NCBI RefSeq assembly: GCF_964253915.1
Contig: NZ_CAXUSG020000004.1
Span: 248,001-312,000 of the forward strand
Reading direction: 5' to 3'
Length of the DNA stretch: 64,000 nucleotides
Origin: Metarhizobium sp964253915
GTDB taxonomy: Bacteria > Pseudomonadota > Alphaproteobacteria > Rhizobiales > Rhizobiaceae
The notes beneath the pieces were generated by a model. The model did not search any database, was not told the DNA's origin, and saw nothing but the letters and a program-made list of their open reading frames with translations. The stretch's first letter is position 1, and every line of letters begins with the position of its first letter. The translations under genes were made by a program, and so were the position numbers. Below are positions 1-8,161 of the stretch, in pieces.

Positions 1-213
1 CTCAACGTTCTCAATGGCAACGGCGTGAAGACCGGAAGCATCGTCGTGGCACCGAGCGTCGGCATCGGCAATGGCAGCAACATCCTCAGCGGCAACGGTG
101 TCCTCAACAACACGCTTCAGGGCGGCCTCAACGGCATCCTGAACAACAACACCACCAACCTCCTCGGCATTCTGTCGGGCGGTGACGGCGGCCGCAAGCC
201 GCGTCACCACTAA
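1..213 (+). CDS. C-terminal part of an Asn/Gly-rich repetitive protein
   Basis: The frame is open from base 1 to a TAA at 211-213, so the gene begins before the window. The visible 70 residues are rich in Asn, Gly and Leu with short recurring units of the type GNG, LNN and GIL, and end in a basic tail (GRKPRHH). Low-complexity Gly/Asn repeats of this kind are common in secreted or surface proteins, but no named family was recognised and no function is proposed. A perfect hairpin at 281-313 lies downstream and probably ends its transcript. GTG at 25 is in frame but has no ribosome-binding site, and it is simply an internal valine. Confidence 0.6.
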   Translation, partial: LNVLNGNGVKTGSIVVAPSVGIGNGSNILSGNGVLNNTLQGGLNGILNNNTTNLLGILSGGDGGRKPRHH

Positions 214-280
214 CCTCCCGAGCCGGCAGGGGAGGCGACGGCAACCGTCTCCCCTGTCCCCGACCGCGCCCGGCAGATGG

Positions 281-313
281 CGGCGGATGCCGATATCCCC
301 TCGGCATCCGCCG
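281..313 (+). terminator. rho-independent-type hairpin between convergent genes
   Basis: A perfect 13-bp stem (281-293 paired with 301-313) has a 7-nt loop and is followed on the + strand by a short T-rich run (ttctctt). It lies between the convergent ends of the Asn/Gly-rich gene and the MFS gene. The T-run favours use by the + strand gene. Confidence 0.6.
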
Positions 314-331
314 TTCTCTTGTCCCGGTATG

Positions 332-1495
332 TCAGCGGCGGCGTGCGAGCAGGGTGGTGAAGACAAGCAGGACCGCTCCAGTCCCCAGCGGCATGGCATG
401 CGGCGAAAGGGCCTCCATGACGAAGCCCGAGGAGACGGATCCCAGGCCGCTGCCGGCGGCATAAGCGAGTGCAAAGGCGGCACTTCCGGCAATCAGCAGT
501 CCGCCCGAAAAGCCGGCGCCGAGCAAAGTCAGGGCGCAGGTATAGAGCGCAAAGCTCGCCGCGCCGAGAACGGCGAAAGCAACGAGGATAAGCGCTTCCG
601 ATTGCAGGAAAGGAATGGCGAGGTAGCTGAGGGCTGCGGCAAAGCAGGCGCCGATTGCAACTTTGTAGCGTGACACCTTGTCGAGCAGCATGCCGACGAA
701 AGGCTGGGCGACGGCGGTGGGCAAGGCGAGGATGCTGACGCTGAAGGCAGCGAAGGCTTCACTATGGCCGGTGCGGGTAAAATAGACCGGCATGCCGGAA
801 ATGGCGGTGATGTCGCCGAAGCCGAAAGCGAAGACCATCATGATCAGCAGCGGCGCAGCGGCGAAGAACCGTAGAATGCCGCCGGGAGGGGCTTGTTCCG
901 GCTGGGTGCGGGCGAAACGGCAGATGACCAGCGTCGCGCAGGCGACGAAAGAAAGGTAGCCTGCAAGCGCGAAAAACGCCAGGCCGTTGGCGCCGCCGAA
1001 AAGCGGGATGAACAGCGGTCCGGCCGCGAAGCCGGCGCACATTCCCGCGCCGTAGAGGCCGGAGATGCGGCCGCGCAGATGATCCGGGCAGGCGGCGCTC
1101 AGCCACGCTTCGCTGAGGATGAAGACGAGGCTGACGAAAATGCCGAGCAGGAAGCGCGCCAGGAACCAGACGGGGATCGAGCCGGACCAGGCAAAGGTCA
1201 GCAGGCAGGCGGCACAGCCGAAGAGGCTGAGGATGATCAGCCGGTCGCCACGGATGACCGCGCCGAGGCGGCCGATCAGCAGCGTCGCAACGGCCTGCCC
1301 GATGGCAAAGGTACCGGCATTCAGGCCGTTGATGCTGGACGGCACATGACGGCTTTCGAGCAGCAGCGAGATCAGCGGATAGGTCAGCCCCTGGGCAACG
1401 GAAAAGGCGGTCACGGAGAGGATCACGGCAGCGATCGCCGGCCAATCGGGCGAAAACCCGTCCGCGGCCTGTGTGCCACTGGTCGTTACGGACAT
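332..1495 (-). CDS. MFS transporter
   Basis: About 387 residues with roughly 12 hydrophobic segments and the general layout of the major facilitator superfamily (inner membrane, proton-coupled transport). After the second helix there is a loop with IGRLGAVIRGDR, matching the MFS motif A pattern (GxLaDrxGxrxxl) in degenerate form. The substrate cannot be read from the sequence. Sugar-efflux or YcaD-like carriers are of similar length. I chose ATG at 1495 because GGGTGG lies 8-13 nt upstream. An in-frame ATG at 1513 would add six residues and has a weaker ribosome-binding site. The gene stands alone, convergent with the upstream Asn/Gly-rich gene and divergent from bphO. Confidence 0.75.
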   Translation of the reverse strand: MSVTTSGTQAADGFSPDWPAIAAVILSVTAFSVAQGLTYPLISLLLESRHVPSSINGLNAGTFAIGQAVATLLIGRLGAVIRGDRLIILSLFGCAACLLTFAWSGSIPVWFLARFLLGIFVSLVFILSEAWLSAACPDHLRGRISGLYGAGMCAGFAAGPLFIPLFGGANGLAFFALAGYLSFVACATLVICRFARTQPEQAPPGGILRFFAAAPLLIMMVFAFGFGDITAISGMPVYFTRTGHSEAFAAFSVSILALPTAVAQPFVGMLLDKVSRYKVAIGACFAAALSYLAIPFLQSEALILVAFAVLGAASFALYTCALTLLGAGFSGGLLIAGSAAFALAYAAGSGLGSVSSGFVMEALSPHAMPLGTGAVLLVFTTLLARRR

Positions 1496-1727
1496 CTGCT
1501 TCCACCCCGTCATTGTCGGGCCTGCCGTCGCCGCCCCTTTTTCCTCCGTCCTTAGCCGACCTTCGCGACAAAACCAACAATCGTCATCGCCGATCTGGAG
1601 ACTGTTCGCACCGCGGGCGGCGGATTTTGCTCTCTTCCAAGAAAATCGATGGAACTGTAAGGGTCTTCAACGCGTTGATAGCAATCAAACTGCGTTCATC
1701 GATCGGGCAAACGGGTTCAGTCTACAC

Positions 1728-2285
1728 ATGCAGAGTTCGCCGCGGCGCTTCCAACTCAGGGAGCGCACCTCTCAATCCCACGCCACGGTCGATTCCCTGG
1801 TAGGCTCACTCGGTTCCCTCGCGGAATACCGGCGTTATTTGGATGGCATGCAGGCCTTCAGGTTGCCGCTGGAGCAGATGTTGCTGAGCGCGCCCTTGCC
1901 CGTCCGTCTCTCCACCTGGCATCCGCAAGCCGTCGGCGCGGAGCTTCTGCGCGATCTTGCGGATCTGCACGTGCCCATGCGGCATTCGGTAGTACCCCGC
2001 ATCGAGCACGATATCTCCCGGTTGTGCGGGATCGGCTACGTGCTCGAAGGCTCCGCCCTTGGCGCGAAGGTGCTCTATCGGCGGGCGCAGGCGCTCGGTT
2101 TTGATTCCCGGTTTGGCGCCCGGCACCTGGCGCGGCAATCGGACGATAACGGAAACTGGCGCGGTTTTCTCGCTATTCTCGAAGAACTCGATGGTTTCGA
2201 CATCGAAGTCGCAGTCGAGGCGGCAAATGCCACCTTCAAAGCTGCGGAACATGCCTTTGCGGGGCCTAAGATCGATGCAGCCTGA
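1728..2285 (+). CDS. bphO: biliverdin-producing haem oxygenase
   Basis: A 185-residue protein of the bacterial haem oxygenase (HemO/BphO) family, which opens haem to biliverdin, CO and iron. Near the N-terminus the pattern LRERTSQSHATVDSL places His18 as the likely proximal haem ligand. The distal helix carries the family signature YVLEGSALGAKVL. The 3' end overlaps the phytochrome start by 11 nt, a well-known pairing in which the oxygenase supplies the biliverdin chromophore. ATG at 1728 was chosen because the protein then begins just before the conserved region; the open frame extends further upstream but that part has no family character. The name rests on the signature and context. Confidence 0.88.
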   Translation: MQSSPRRFQLRERTSQSHATVDSLVGSLGSLAEYRRYLDGMQAFRLPLEQMLLSAPLPVRLSTWHPQAVGAELLRDLADLHVPMRHSVVPRIEHDISRLCGIGYVLEGSALGAKVLYRRAQALGFDSRFGARHLARQSDDNGNWRGFLAILEELDGFDIEVAVEAANATFKAAEHAFAGPKIDAA

Positions 2286-4842
2286 CGTCAAGGTCGACCT
2301 GACCAATTGCGATCGCGAGCCGATCCACATTCCGGGCAGTATCCAGCCGCATGGTTGCTTGCTGGCCTGCGACAACAACGCGGCGACCGTGCTGCGCCAT
2401 TCCGAAAATGCCGCGGTCATGCTGGGTTTCGAGGGCCAGATCAACGGCACAATCCTCGACCAGATCGTCGGTCCCAAGAATGTTCACGATTTGCGCAATG
2501 CAATGGCGGCGATGAAGCATCCGGAGCGACCGGCACTGCTGTTTGGGATGGCGTTGCCGCAGGGCGGCACCTTCGATGTCTCCATCCATCGCTTCAAGTC
2601 GACAATCATCATTGAATTCGAGCCCAGCGATCCCGATGCCGGCCAGCCACTGACCCTTGCCCGCGAATTGATCGGGCGGATCAGCAGCGTCCCGGATATT
2701 GACCAACTGTTGAGCGTCACCGCCCGCCTGACCCGCGGCATGCTTGGCTACGATCGTGTCATGATCTATCGTTTCATGCATGATGGAGCCGGCCAGGTCG
2801 TCAGCGAGGCAAAACGCAGCGATCTCGAAAGTTTCTTCGGCCAGTATTTTCCCGCAAGCGACATCCCGCAGCAGGCGCGGGCACTTTATTTGCGCAATAC
2901 GATTCGCATCATCTCGGATGTGAACTTCCAGCGCATCGCCGTAGTTCCCGAGCGCGATGCCTCCGGTGAGCCGCTTGATCTTTCCTTTGCGCATCTGCGC
3001 AGCGTTTCGCCGATCCATTGCGAATATCTGCGCAATATGGGCGTCTCCGCCTCGATGTCGATTTCGATCATCGTCGATGGCGCCCTGTGGGGGCTGATCG
3101 CCTGCCATCACTATGCTCCGCGCCGGCTGCTGATGGCCGTTCGTGTCGCTGCCGAAATGTTCGGTGAATTCTTTTCGCTCAATCTCAACGTCCTGCAACA
3201 GAAGCGCAAGCTGGATACGGCACAGCATGCCCGCCGTGCCCTGGACCGCTTTCTGCAGATGGCATCCCATCATGCCGAGATCGACGATCTGCTGCGGGAA
3301 CATCTGCGCGATATTGCCGATATCCTGCCCTGCGACGGTGTCGGCCTGTGGATGAACGGCACCTGGAGCGGATATGGGCATACACCGCCGCCGACCGCGA
3401 TCCCGGCGCTGGCGCGCTTTTCCGGCTCGGTTGCGGAAGGGCGCATCTGGGCCACGCATGCTCTGACGCAACGCCTGCCGGATGCCGAAACCTATCATGC
3501 CGATGTATCCGGCCTGCTGGTCGTGCCGCTGTCGCAGATCCCGCGCGACTATCTTTTCTTCTTCCGCAAAGAAATGGTGCAGACGCTCAACTGGGCCGGC
3601 AATCCGGAAAAATCCTACGAAAGCGGCCCGCTCGGCGACCGGCTGACGCCACGCAAGAGTTTCGCCATCTGGAAGGAACTGGTGCACATGCAGGCGCATC
3701 CCTGGAGCGATGCGGACCGCGACATTGCCGAGGCCATCCGCTCGGCCCTGGTGGAGATCGTGCTGCGCCACAACGAACTGCTGACCGAAGAACGCAGCAA
3801 GGCGGATGTTCGCCAGCGCATGCTGAACGAGGAGCTCAATCATCGGGTCAAGAACATCCTGGCGGTGATCAAGTCGCTGGTAGGTCATCCGGTCCAGGAA
3901 CAACGCAGCATCAAGGAATACGTCGCCTCCCTCAAGGGCCGTATTCAAGCGCTGGCTTTTGCCCATGATCAGGTGGTGCGCGGGGACGGCGGCGGAGCGC
4001 TGGTCGATCTCCTCAACGCCGAGCTTCTGCCCTATCGCAACCAGTCGGGCATGATCACCCTCGGCGGTCCGGCTGTCTGGCTCGATGCACGCGCCTTTTC
4101 AGTGATGGCGCTGGTGCTGCATGAGTTATCGACCAATGCGGCCAAATATGGCGCATTGTCGATCCGCGGCGGCCGGCTCGACGTGACCTGGAGCATGACC
4201 TCGGCTCGCGATTGCGAGTTGTATTGGCGCGAAAGCGGCGGCCCGCCGGTATCGCCTCCGTCGCGGCAGGGATTCGGCACCGTGCTGGTCGATCGCAGCG
4301 TGCCGTATGATCTCGGTGGCCGTAGCGAGGTGGTCTATGCGCCGGAGGGCTTGCAGGCGCGTTTCCTGCTCCCGGCCAAACACGCCTCCGAAGTGACGGC
4401 GAAACCGGTACCGGGCACGGCTGCCGGCCATGCACCGGAGGCCGAAACGCCGCATTCGCGGCTTGCCGGTCTGACGGTGCTGCTGGTCGAAGACCAGATG
4501 CTGATCGCCATGGATGTCGAGGCGATGCTGATCGGCGCGGGCGTTGCCTATGTGGCGACGACCGGATCGGCGGCGGATGCCTTGCACCGGTTGGACAAGC
4601 TTGCGCCGGATGTCGCCGTTCTTGACGTCAATCTCGGCACCGGTACGTCGCTGCCGGTCGCTGAGGAATTGCGTCGTCGCGGCATCCCCTTCGTATTTGC
4701 CACCGGTTACGGCGAGAGCACCCTGATCCCGGCCAGCCTGGCGGGCACGCCGATCATCCGCAAACCCTACGATGCGGAAGGCCTACTTCCGTCTCTGGCC
4801 CGCTTGCTGGAGAGCGCCGATCAACCGCAGCAGACGGAGTGA
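2275..4842 (+). CDS. bphP: bacteriophytochrome hybrid HWE histidine kinase
   Basis: An 855-residue cytoplasmic red/far-red light receptor. The order is: N-terminal segment with Cys12 in LTNCDREPIHIPGSIQPHG (the thioether site for biliverdin in bacteriophytochromes), PAS, GAF with PASDIP (Asp about 196), PHY, then an HWE-type kinase with phospho-His about 523 in ELNHRVKN. Next come an N-box (LSTNAAKYGALS) and the WxE element (YWRESGG). A C-terminal receiver domain (about 735-850) has acceptor Asp784 in VLDVNLG and the conserved Lys in IRKPY. Fusion of an HWE kinase to its own receiver resembles Agp2/BphP2-type proteins. ATG at 2275 starts right at the conserved region and overlaps the end of bphO, so the two are probably translated together. 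No separate output regulator is adjacent. Confidence 0.93.
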   Translation: MQPDVKVDLTNCDREPIHIPGSIQPHGCLLACDNNAATVLRHSENAAVMLGFEGQINGTILDQIVGPKNVHDLRNAMAAMKHPERPALLFGMALPQGGTFDVSIHRFKSTIIIEFEPSDPDAGQPLTLARELIGRISSVPDIDQLLSVTARLTRGMLGYDRVMIYRFMHDGAGQVVSEAKRSDLESFFGQYFPASDIPQQARALYLRNTIRIISDVNFQRIAVVPERDASGEPLDLSFAHLRSVSPIHCEYLRNMGVSASMSISIIVDGALWGLIACHHYAPRRLLMAVRVAAEMFGEFFSLNLNVLQQKRKLDTAQHARRALDRFLQMASHHAEIDDLLREHLRDIADILPCDGVGLWMNGTWSGYGHTPPPTAIPALARFSGSVAEGRIWATHALTQRLPDAETYHADVSGLLVVPLSQIPRDYLFFFRKEMVQTLNWAGNPEKSYESGPLGDRLTPRKSFAIWKELVHMQAHPWSDADRDIAEAIRSALVEIVLRHNELLTEERSKADVRQRMLNEELNHRVKNILAVIKSLVGHPVQEQRSIKEYVASLKGRIQALAFAHDQVVRGDGGGALVDLLNAELLPYRNQSGMITLGGPAVWLDARAFSVMALVLHELSTNAAKYGALSIRGGRLDVTWSMTSARDCELYWRESGGPPVSPPSRQGFGTVLVDRSVPYDLGGRSEVVYAPEGLQARFLLPAKHASEVTAKPVPGTAAGHAPEAETPHSRLAGLTVLLVEDQMLIAMDVEAMLIGAGVAYVATTGSAADALHRLDKLAPDVAVLDVNLGTGTSLPVAEELRRRGIPFVFATGYGESTLIPASLAGTPIIRKPYDAEGLLPSLARLLESADQPQQTE

Positions 4843-4895
4843 TACGCCTGCTGCGCTTGCGCGTTTGCTTGAACTGCGAACCGTCCCGAACGGGA

Positions 4896-5885
4896 TCAGG
4901 CGCTGATATCGACGACGCCACAATCGCCGGCTTCGGATGCGAAGGCCAGAAGCTTGCCATTGCCGCTCCAGCCCATCGAGGTGATGGCACCCTTGCCGGG
5001 GCGGCGCAGCAGGGCTTCCTTGCCGTCGGCCATCCGGGCGCCGAGGATCATGCCGTCGACGAAGCCGATCGCCAGGATTTCTTCGACTGGATGGAAAGCG
5101 ACGCTGGTGACCATGATGTTGGCGCGGGTGCCGAGTTCCTCCGGCGCCTTGCCCATCGGGCCGTCCTTGCTGGAAAACGGCCAGACGATGGCTGCCGGCG
5201 CGCCTGAAGAGGCAAGCCATTTGCCCTTCGGCGACCAGGACAGCGACTTCACCTTGGCGGGGTAGCCGGTCATGCGCATGTGGCGCGTCTCGGAGCCGGA
5301 CTTGACGTCGAGCTTCCAGCCGTGCAGGGCGCTTTCCTGCATGGTGGTGACGATGAAGCGATTGTCGGGGGAGAAGGTAACGGAGGTATGCGCGCCCTTC
5401 CACTCCAGGTCCACAGGCTGGCCCGGCGTCGCCACCCAGTGCAGCGAGACGCCGTTGTAGCGCGCCGCGGCGATCCGCAATCCTTTCGGTGCAAAGGCGA
5501 TGCCTTCCACCGTGCGGCTTTCGACGAATTCTTTCGTGCTGCCATCGGCGAGCACGACGACGGTGCTCTTGCCATGGGCGTAAGCCACGGCGTTCTGCGG
5601 CCCGGCGGCAATCTGGGTGATCCACTTGCGCGGCGCTTCGGCGATGGTGGTGACGCTGCCGTTGGCGTCGATGCGCAGAACCTTGCCGTCTTCGCCGCCG
5701 GACAACAGGCTCGGGCTGTGCGGATCGCGGATGCAGGTCAGCAGGCCTTCATGGGCCTCTGTAACCTTCTCGCCACCGTCGAGGCGGTGGATCGTGCCGT
5801 TGGCATTGGCGAAGAACGGGGTATCGCCGAGAAAGGCGGCGGTGACGATGTGGCCGGTCAGATCGAGGGGTGCGACGGTGGGCAT
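4896..5885 (-). CDS. WD40 beta-propeller protein
   Basis: A 329-residue soluble protein made of repeating blades of about 40 residues with WD40-type endings (for example LLSGGEDGKVLRID, FSPDNRFIVTTM and WSPKGKWLASSG). Beta-propellers of this type are binding scaffolds with no catalysis of their own. It is the last gene of a three-gene unit with a COG0523 GTPase and an Imm45-like protein; its ATG shares one base with the previous stop (TGATG). The context suggests a role in zinc-limited physiology, for example holding a client of the GTPase. That is inference from position only. Confidence 0.8.
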   Translation of the reverse strand: MPTVAPLDLTGHIVTAAFLGDTPFFANANGTIHRLDGGEKVTEAHEGLLTCIRDPHSPSLLSGGEDGKVLRIDANGSVTTIAEAPRKWITQIAAGPQNAVAYAHGKSTVVVLADGSTKEFVESRTVEGIAFAPKGLRIAAARYNGVSLHWVATPGQPVDLEWKGAHTSVTFSPDNRFIVTTMQESALHGWKLDVKSGSETRHMRMTGYPAKVKSLSWSPKGKWLASSGAPAAIVWPFSSKDGPMGKAPEELGTRANIMVTSVAFHPVEEILAIGFVDGMILGARMADGKEALLRRPGKGAITSMGWSGNGKLLAFASEAGDCGVVDISA

Positions 5886-6244
5886 CAGGCCTTGCCCTCG
5901 ATGGTCCGCTTGTCCCAGGCAAAAATCTGGGCTTCGTTGATGTCGATCACGCGCATGTCGTCCCCATGTTCATAGCAGAACCAGCGGTCCCAATTGTTCT
6001 TCAGCCAGCCGATATCCAGCGCCCGCGTGCCACTGAGCAACGAAGATAGCGGCAGCAGCGCATAGATCAGTCCCGCCTTGTAGCCGGAGATCACCAGGAG
6101 GCCCAGACCGCATTCCTCGTCATTCGGTTCGTAGACGATCAAATCCACAGGCGGAGAGCCCGGCCCGAGGTCGTAATTCTCCGGGAGACGGAGAATGTCA
6201 CCGATCCAGAGGGCCTCCGCCGCGGTTTCCGTCAGGCGGACCAT
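5885..6244 (-). CDS. small protein resembling Imm45-family immunity proteins
   Basis: A 119-residue soluble acidic protein with conserved-looking tryptophans (ALWIGDILRLP, WLKNNWDRWF) and a central GLGLLVISGYKAG stretch. The overall pattern resembles the predicted polymorphic-toxin immunity family Imm45, as far as I can recall it. No toxin gene is near, so if the match is right it is acting outside a toxin locus. It sits between the zinc-chaperone GTPase (4-nt gap) and the WD40 gene (1-nt overlap), so it is cotranscribed with both. A plain 'hypothetical protein' label is the safe alternative. Confidence 0.55.
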   Translation of the reverse strand: MVRLTETAAEALWIGDILRLPENYDLGPGSPPVDLIVYEPNDEECGLGLLVISGYKAGLIYALLPLSSLLSGTRALDIGWLKNNWDRWFCYEHGDDMRVIDINEAQIFAWDKRTIEGKA

Positions 6245-6248
6245 GGTC

Positions 6249-7337
6249 TCAGGCGGTCGCCTCGCAGGCGTGGAAGCTGCGCTCCAGCTTTTCGCGGTCG
6301 AGATTGCGGCCGATGAACACCAGGCGGCTTTCGCGCTTCTCGCCCTCTTTCCAGGCCCGCTGGTGATCGCCTTCGACGATCATGTGTACGCCCTGGACGA
6401 CATACCGTTCCTCGTCGCCCTTGAAGGCGATGATGCCCTTGAGGCGAAGAATGTTCGGGCCGTCCGTCTGCGTGATCTTCTGGATCCACGGGAAGAAGCG
6501 GTCCGGGTTCATCTCGCCGCCGCGCAGCGAAACGGACTGCACCGTCACGTCATGGATCGGCGAGGGGGCATGATGGTGATGGTCGTGATCGTGATGATCA
6601 TGGTGATGGTGGTCATGATCATGGTGGTGATCGTGGCCGCAGTCCGGGCCGCAGACATGGTCGTGATCGTGATGATCGTGATCGAGGAAATGCGGATCGT
6701 TTTCCAGGGCGCGTTCGAGGTTGAAGGCACCCTGGTCCAGCACGCGGGCCAGGTCGACGCCGGAACGGGTCGTCTTGTAGATGCGTGCAGACGGATTGAT
6801 GGCGCGGACGACATCCTCGATGCGGGCAATTTCTTCCGGCGAGACGAGGTCGGTCTTGTTAATGACGACCACGTCGGCAAAGGCGATCTGGTCTTCCGCC
6901 TCGCGGCTGTCCTTCAGGCGCAGCGGCAGGTGCTTGGCATCGACGAGGGCGACGACGGCGTCGAGTTCGGTTTTGGCGCGGACATCGTCATCCATGAAGA
7001 AGGTCTGGGCGACGGGAACCGGATCGGCCAGGCCGGTGGTCTCGACGATGATGCCGTCGAAGCGGCCGGGGCGGCGCATCAGGCCTTCGACGACACGGAT
7101 CAGGTCGCCGCGCACGGTGCAGCAGACGCAGCCGTTGTTCATTTCGTAGATTTCTTCGTCCGACTCGACGATCAGGTCGTTGTCGATGCCGATCTCACCG
7201 AATTCGTTGACGATGACCGCGTATTTCTTGCCGTGGTTTTCGGACAGGATGCGGTTGAGCAGCGTCGTCTTGCCGGCGCCGAGATAGCCGGTGAGGACGG
7301 TGACGGGAATGGGCTTGGCGGTGGCTGTTTCGGTCAT
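6249..7337 (-). CDS. COG0523 (CobW/YciC/ZigA) GTPase, probable zinc metallochaperone
   Basis: A 362-residue G3E-family GTPase. It has Walker A GYLGAGKT (residues 17-24), the metal-binding CVCC motif at 70-73 that marks the COG0523 family, the guanine-specificity motif NKTD, and a CobW C-terminal domain. A striking His/Asp-rich stretch (encoded at about 6580-6695, over twenty histidines plus two cysteines in CGPDC) joins the two domains and is expected to bind zinc or a similar metal. ATG at 7337 was chosen because GAGG lies 5 nt upstream and the Walker A then falls at the usual place; the frame also has an upstream start at 7409. A Zur-like palindrome lies about 80 nt upstream, so zinc-starvation induction is likely. 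Cobalt or nickel delivery remains possible. Confidence 0.88.
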   Translation of the reverse strand: MTETATAKPIPVTVLTGYLGAGKTTLLNRILSENHGKKYAVIVNEFGEIGIDNDLIVESDEEIYEMNNGCVCCTVRGDLIRVVEGLMRRPGRFDGIIVETTGLADPVPVAQTFFMDDDVRAKTELDAVVALVDAKHLPLRLKDSREAEDQIAFADVVVINKTDLVSPEEIARIEDVVRAINPSARIYKTTRSGVDLARVLDQGAFNLERALENDPHFLDHDHHDHDHVCGPDCGHDHHHDHDHHHHDHHDHDHHHHAPSPIHDVTVQSVSLRGGEMNPDRFFPWIQKITQTDGPNILRLKGIIAFKGDEERYVVQGVHMIVEGDHQRAWKEGEKRESRLVFIGRNLDREKLERSFHACEATA

Positions 7338-7416
7338 GGGAGCCTCGAATGGGAGCTTGGGCCTTGTGGGCGTCGCTCTCCATATAAGGATGAGGGCCAG
7401 CCAGTTCAAAGCCTTT

Positions 7417-7439
7417 GTTGCGTTATGCGATAACGTTTC
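7417..7439 (-). promoter_or_regulatory. candidate Zur operator
   Basis: The core at 7422-7434 reads GTTAT-GCG-ATAAC, a palindrome with the arm sequence and 3-nt spacing I recall for Rhizobiales Zur boxes (GTTAT, three bases, ATAAC). The right flank GTTTC is close to the expected ATTTC; the left flank fits poorly. It lies between vapC and the COG0523 GTPase gene, in the position expected for an operator of the latter. The site is called on pattern and context, not on a search. Confidence 0.5.
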
Positions 7440-7448
7440 GTGGCGTCG

Positions 7449-7841
7449 TCAATCCCGTTCCAGCGCCGAAGCAATGTCCGTCGCAGAAAAATCGTTGCCG
7501 ACATAGAGAAGCGGGCATTCGAATTCCTTGGCAACGGCATAGGAAAAGCAATCGCCGAAGTTCAGGCCTGCGGGGTGGTTTCCCTTGCCCCATCGTTCAT
7601 AGGCGTCGGCGGCATGGCGGGCGCGGTCGGATGTTATGGCAACGATCTGCAGGGCAGGCGATGAAAGCAATTCCTTCATCTGCGGGCCGATCTGCCTTCG
7701 CGTGGCGACGATCAGTGCTTCGGTGACGGTCGCTGCGGATATGAGAATCGGCTCTTCGCGCTCGAAGACAGAAAGGCAGGCCGCGGCTGCCGGCTCTCCA
7801 AGCAGCATTGCCATCAAAGCGGACGTATCCGCTGCGATCAT
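7449..7841 (-). CDS. vapC: VapC-like PIN-domain toxin
   Basis: A 130-residue PIN-domain ribonuclease. It starts MIAADTSALM, giving the first catalytic Asp at residue 5. Further acidic residues are at the usual places: Glu in TVTEALI, Asp in LNFGDCFSYA and the GNDF element near the C-terminus. PIN toxins cleave RNA using Mg2+ or Mn2+. The ATG overlaps the antitoxin stop codon (ATGA), so production depends on translation of the antitoxin. The length matches typical VapC. All catalytic residues appear present, so it is probably active. Confidence 0.88.
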   Translation of the reverse strand: MIAADTSALMAMLLGEPAAAACLSVFEREEPILISAATVTEALIVATRRQIGPQMKELLSSPALQIVAITSDRARHAADAYERWGKGNHPAGLNFGDCFSYAVAKEFECPLLYVGNDFSATDIASALERD

Positions 7842-8098
7842 TCGGGCAAGCCGTGGTCGTCGTAGAGGAAATCCTGGCTGCGCGCCGCATCCGGGCCGGG
7901 CGGCACGTTCTTGAAGCGCACTTCGCCTTGCAGCTTCAGGATCATCGCCCGCTTTTCTTCGGGGCTGAGCGGCTTGCGGACAGGTTCCAGCCGCACCGCG
8001 GCACGGCCGTCCTGTGTCAGGACCACTTCCTCGCCCTGCTTGGCGAGGCGTACGAGTTCGGTCAATTGTCCTTCGGCGTCGCTGACAGATATGCGCAT
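7838..8098 (-). CDS. vapB: Phd/VapB-type antitoxin
   Basis: An 86-residue protein with the N-terminal Phd/YefM-like DNA-binding pattern (MRISVSDAEGQLTELVRLAK, then GEEVVLTQDGRAAVRL) and a C-terminal tail that would wrap around the PIN toxin. I chose ATG at 8098, where the family usually begins; the frame runs to 8158 but those extra residues look non-coding. Its stop overlaps the toxin ATG. Phd-type antitoxins usually bind their own promoter, here in the short gap before 8162. Confidence 0.85.
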   Translation of the reverse strand: MRISVSDAEGQLTELVRLAKQGEEVVLTQDGRAAVRLEPVRKPLSPEEKRAMILKLQGEVRFKNVPPGPDAARSQDFLYDDHGLPE

Positions 8099-8161
8099 CT
8101 GCGGTTCTTTCCGCGTTGCTACTCCCTGCAATATGCGGGAAGAGCGCGGTGGCGACAAGTC

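Noticed and set aside
6580..6695. Simple-sequence repeat (gtgatgatc-like) that could be microsatellite or error
   Set aside because: It keeps the reading frame and encodes the His/Asp metal-binding stretch typical of COG0523 chaperones.
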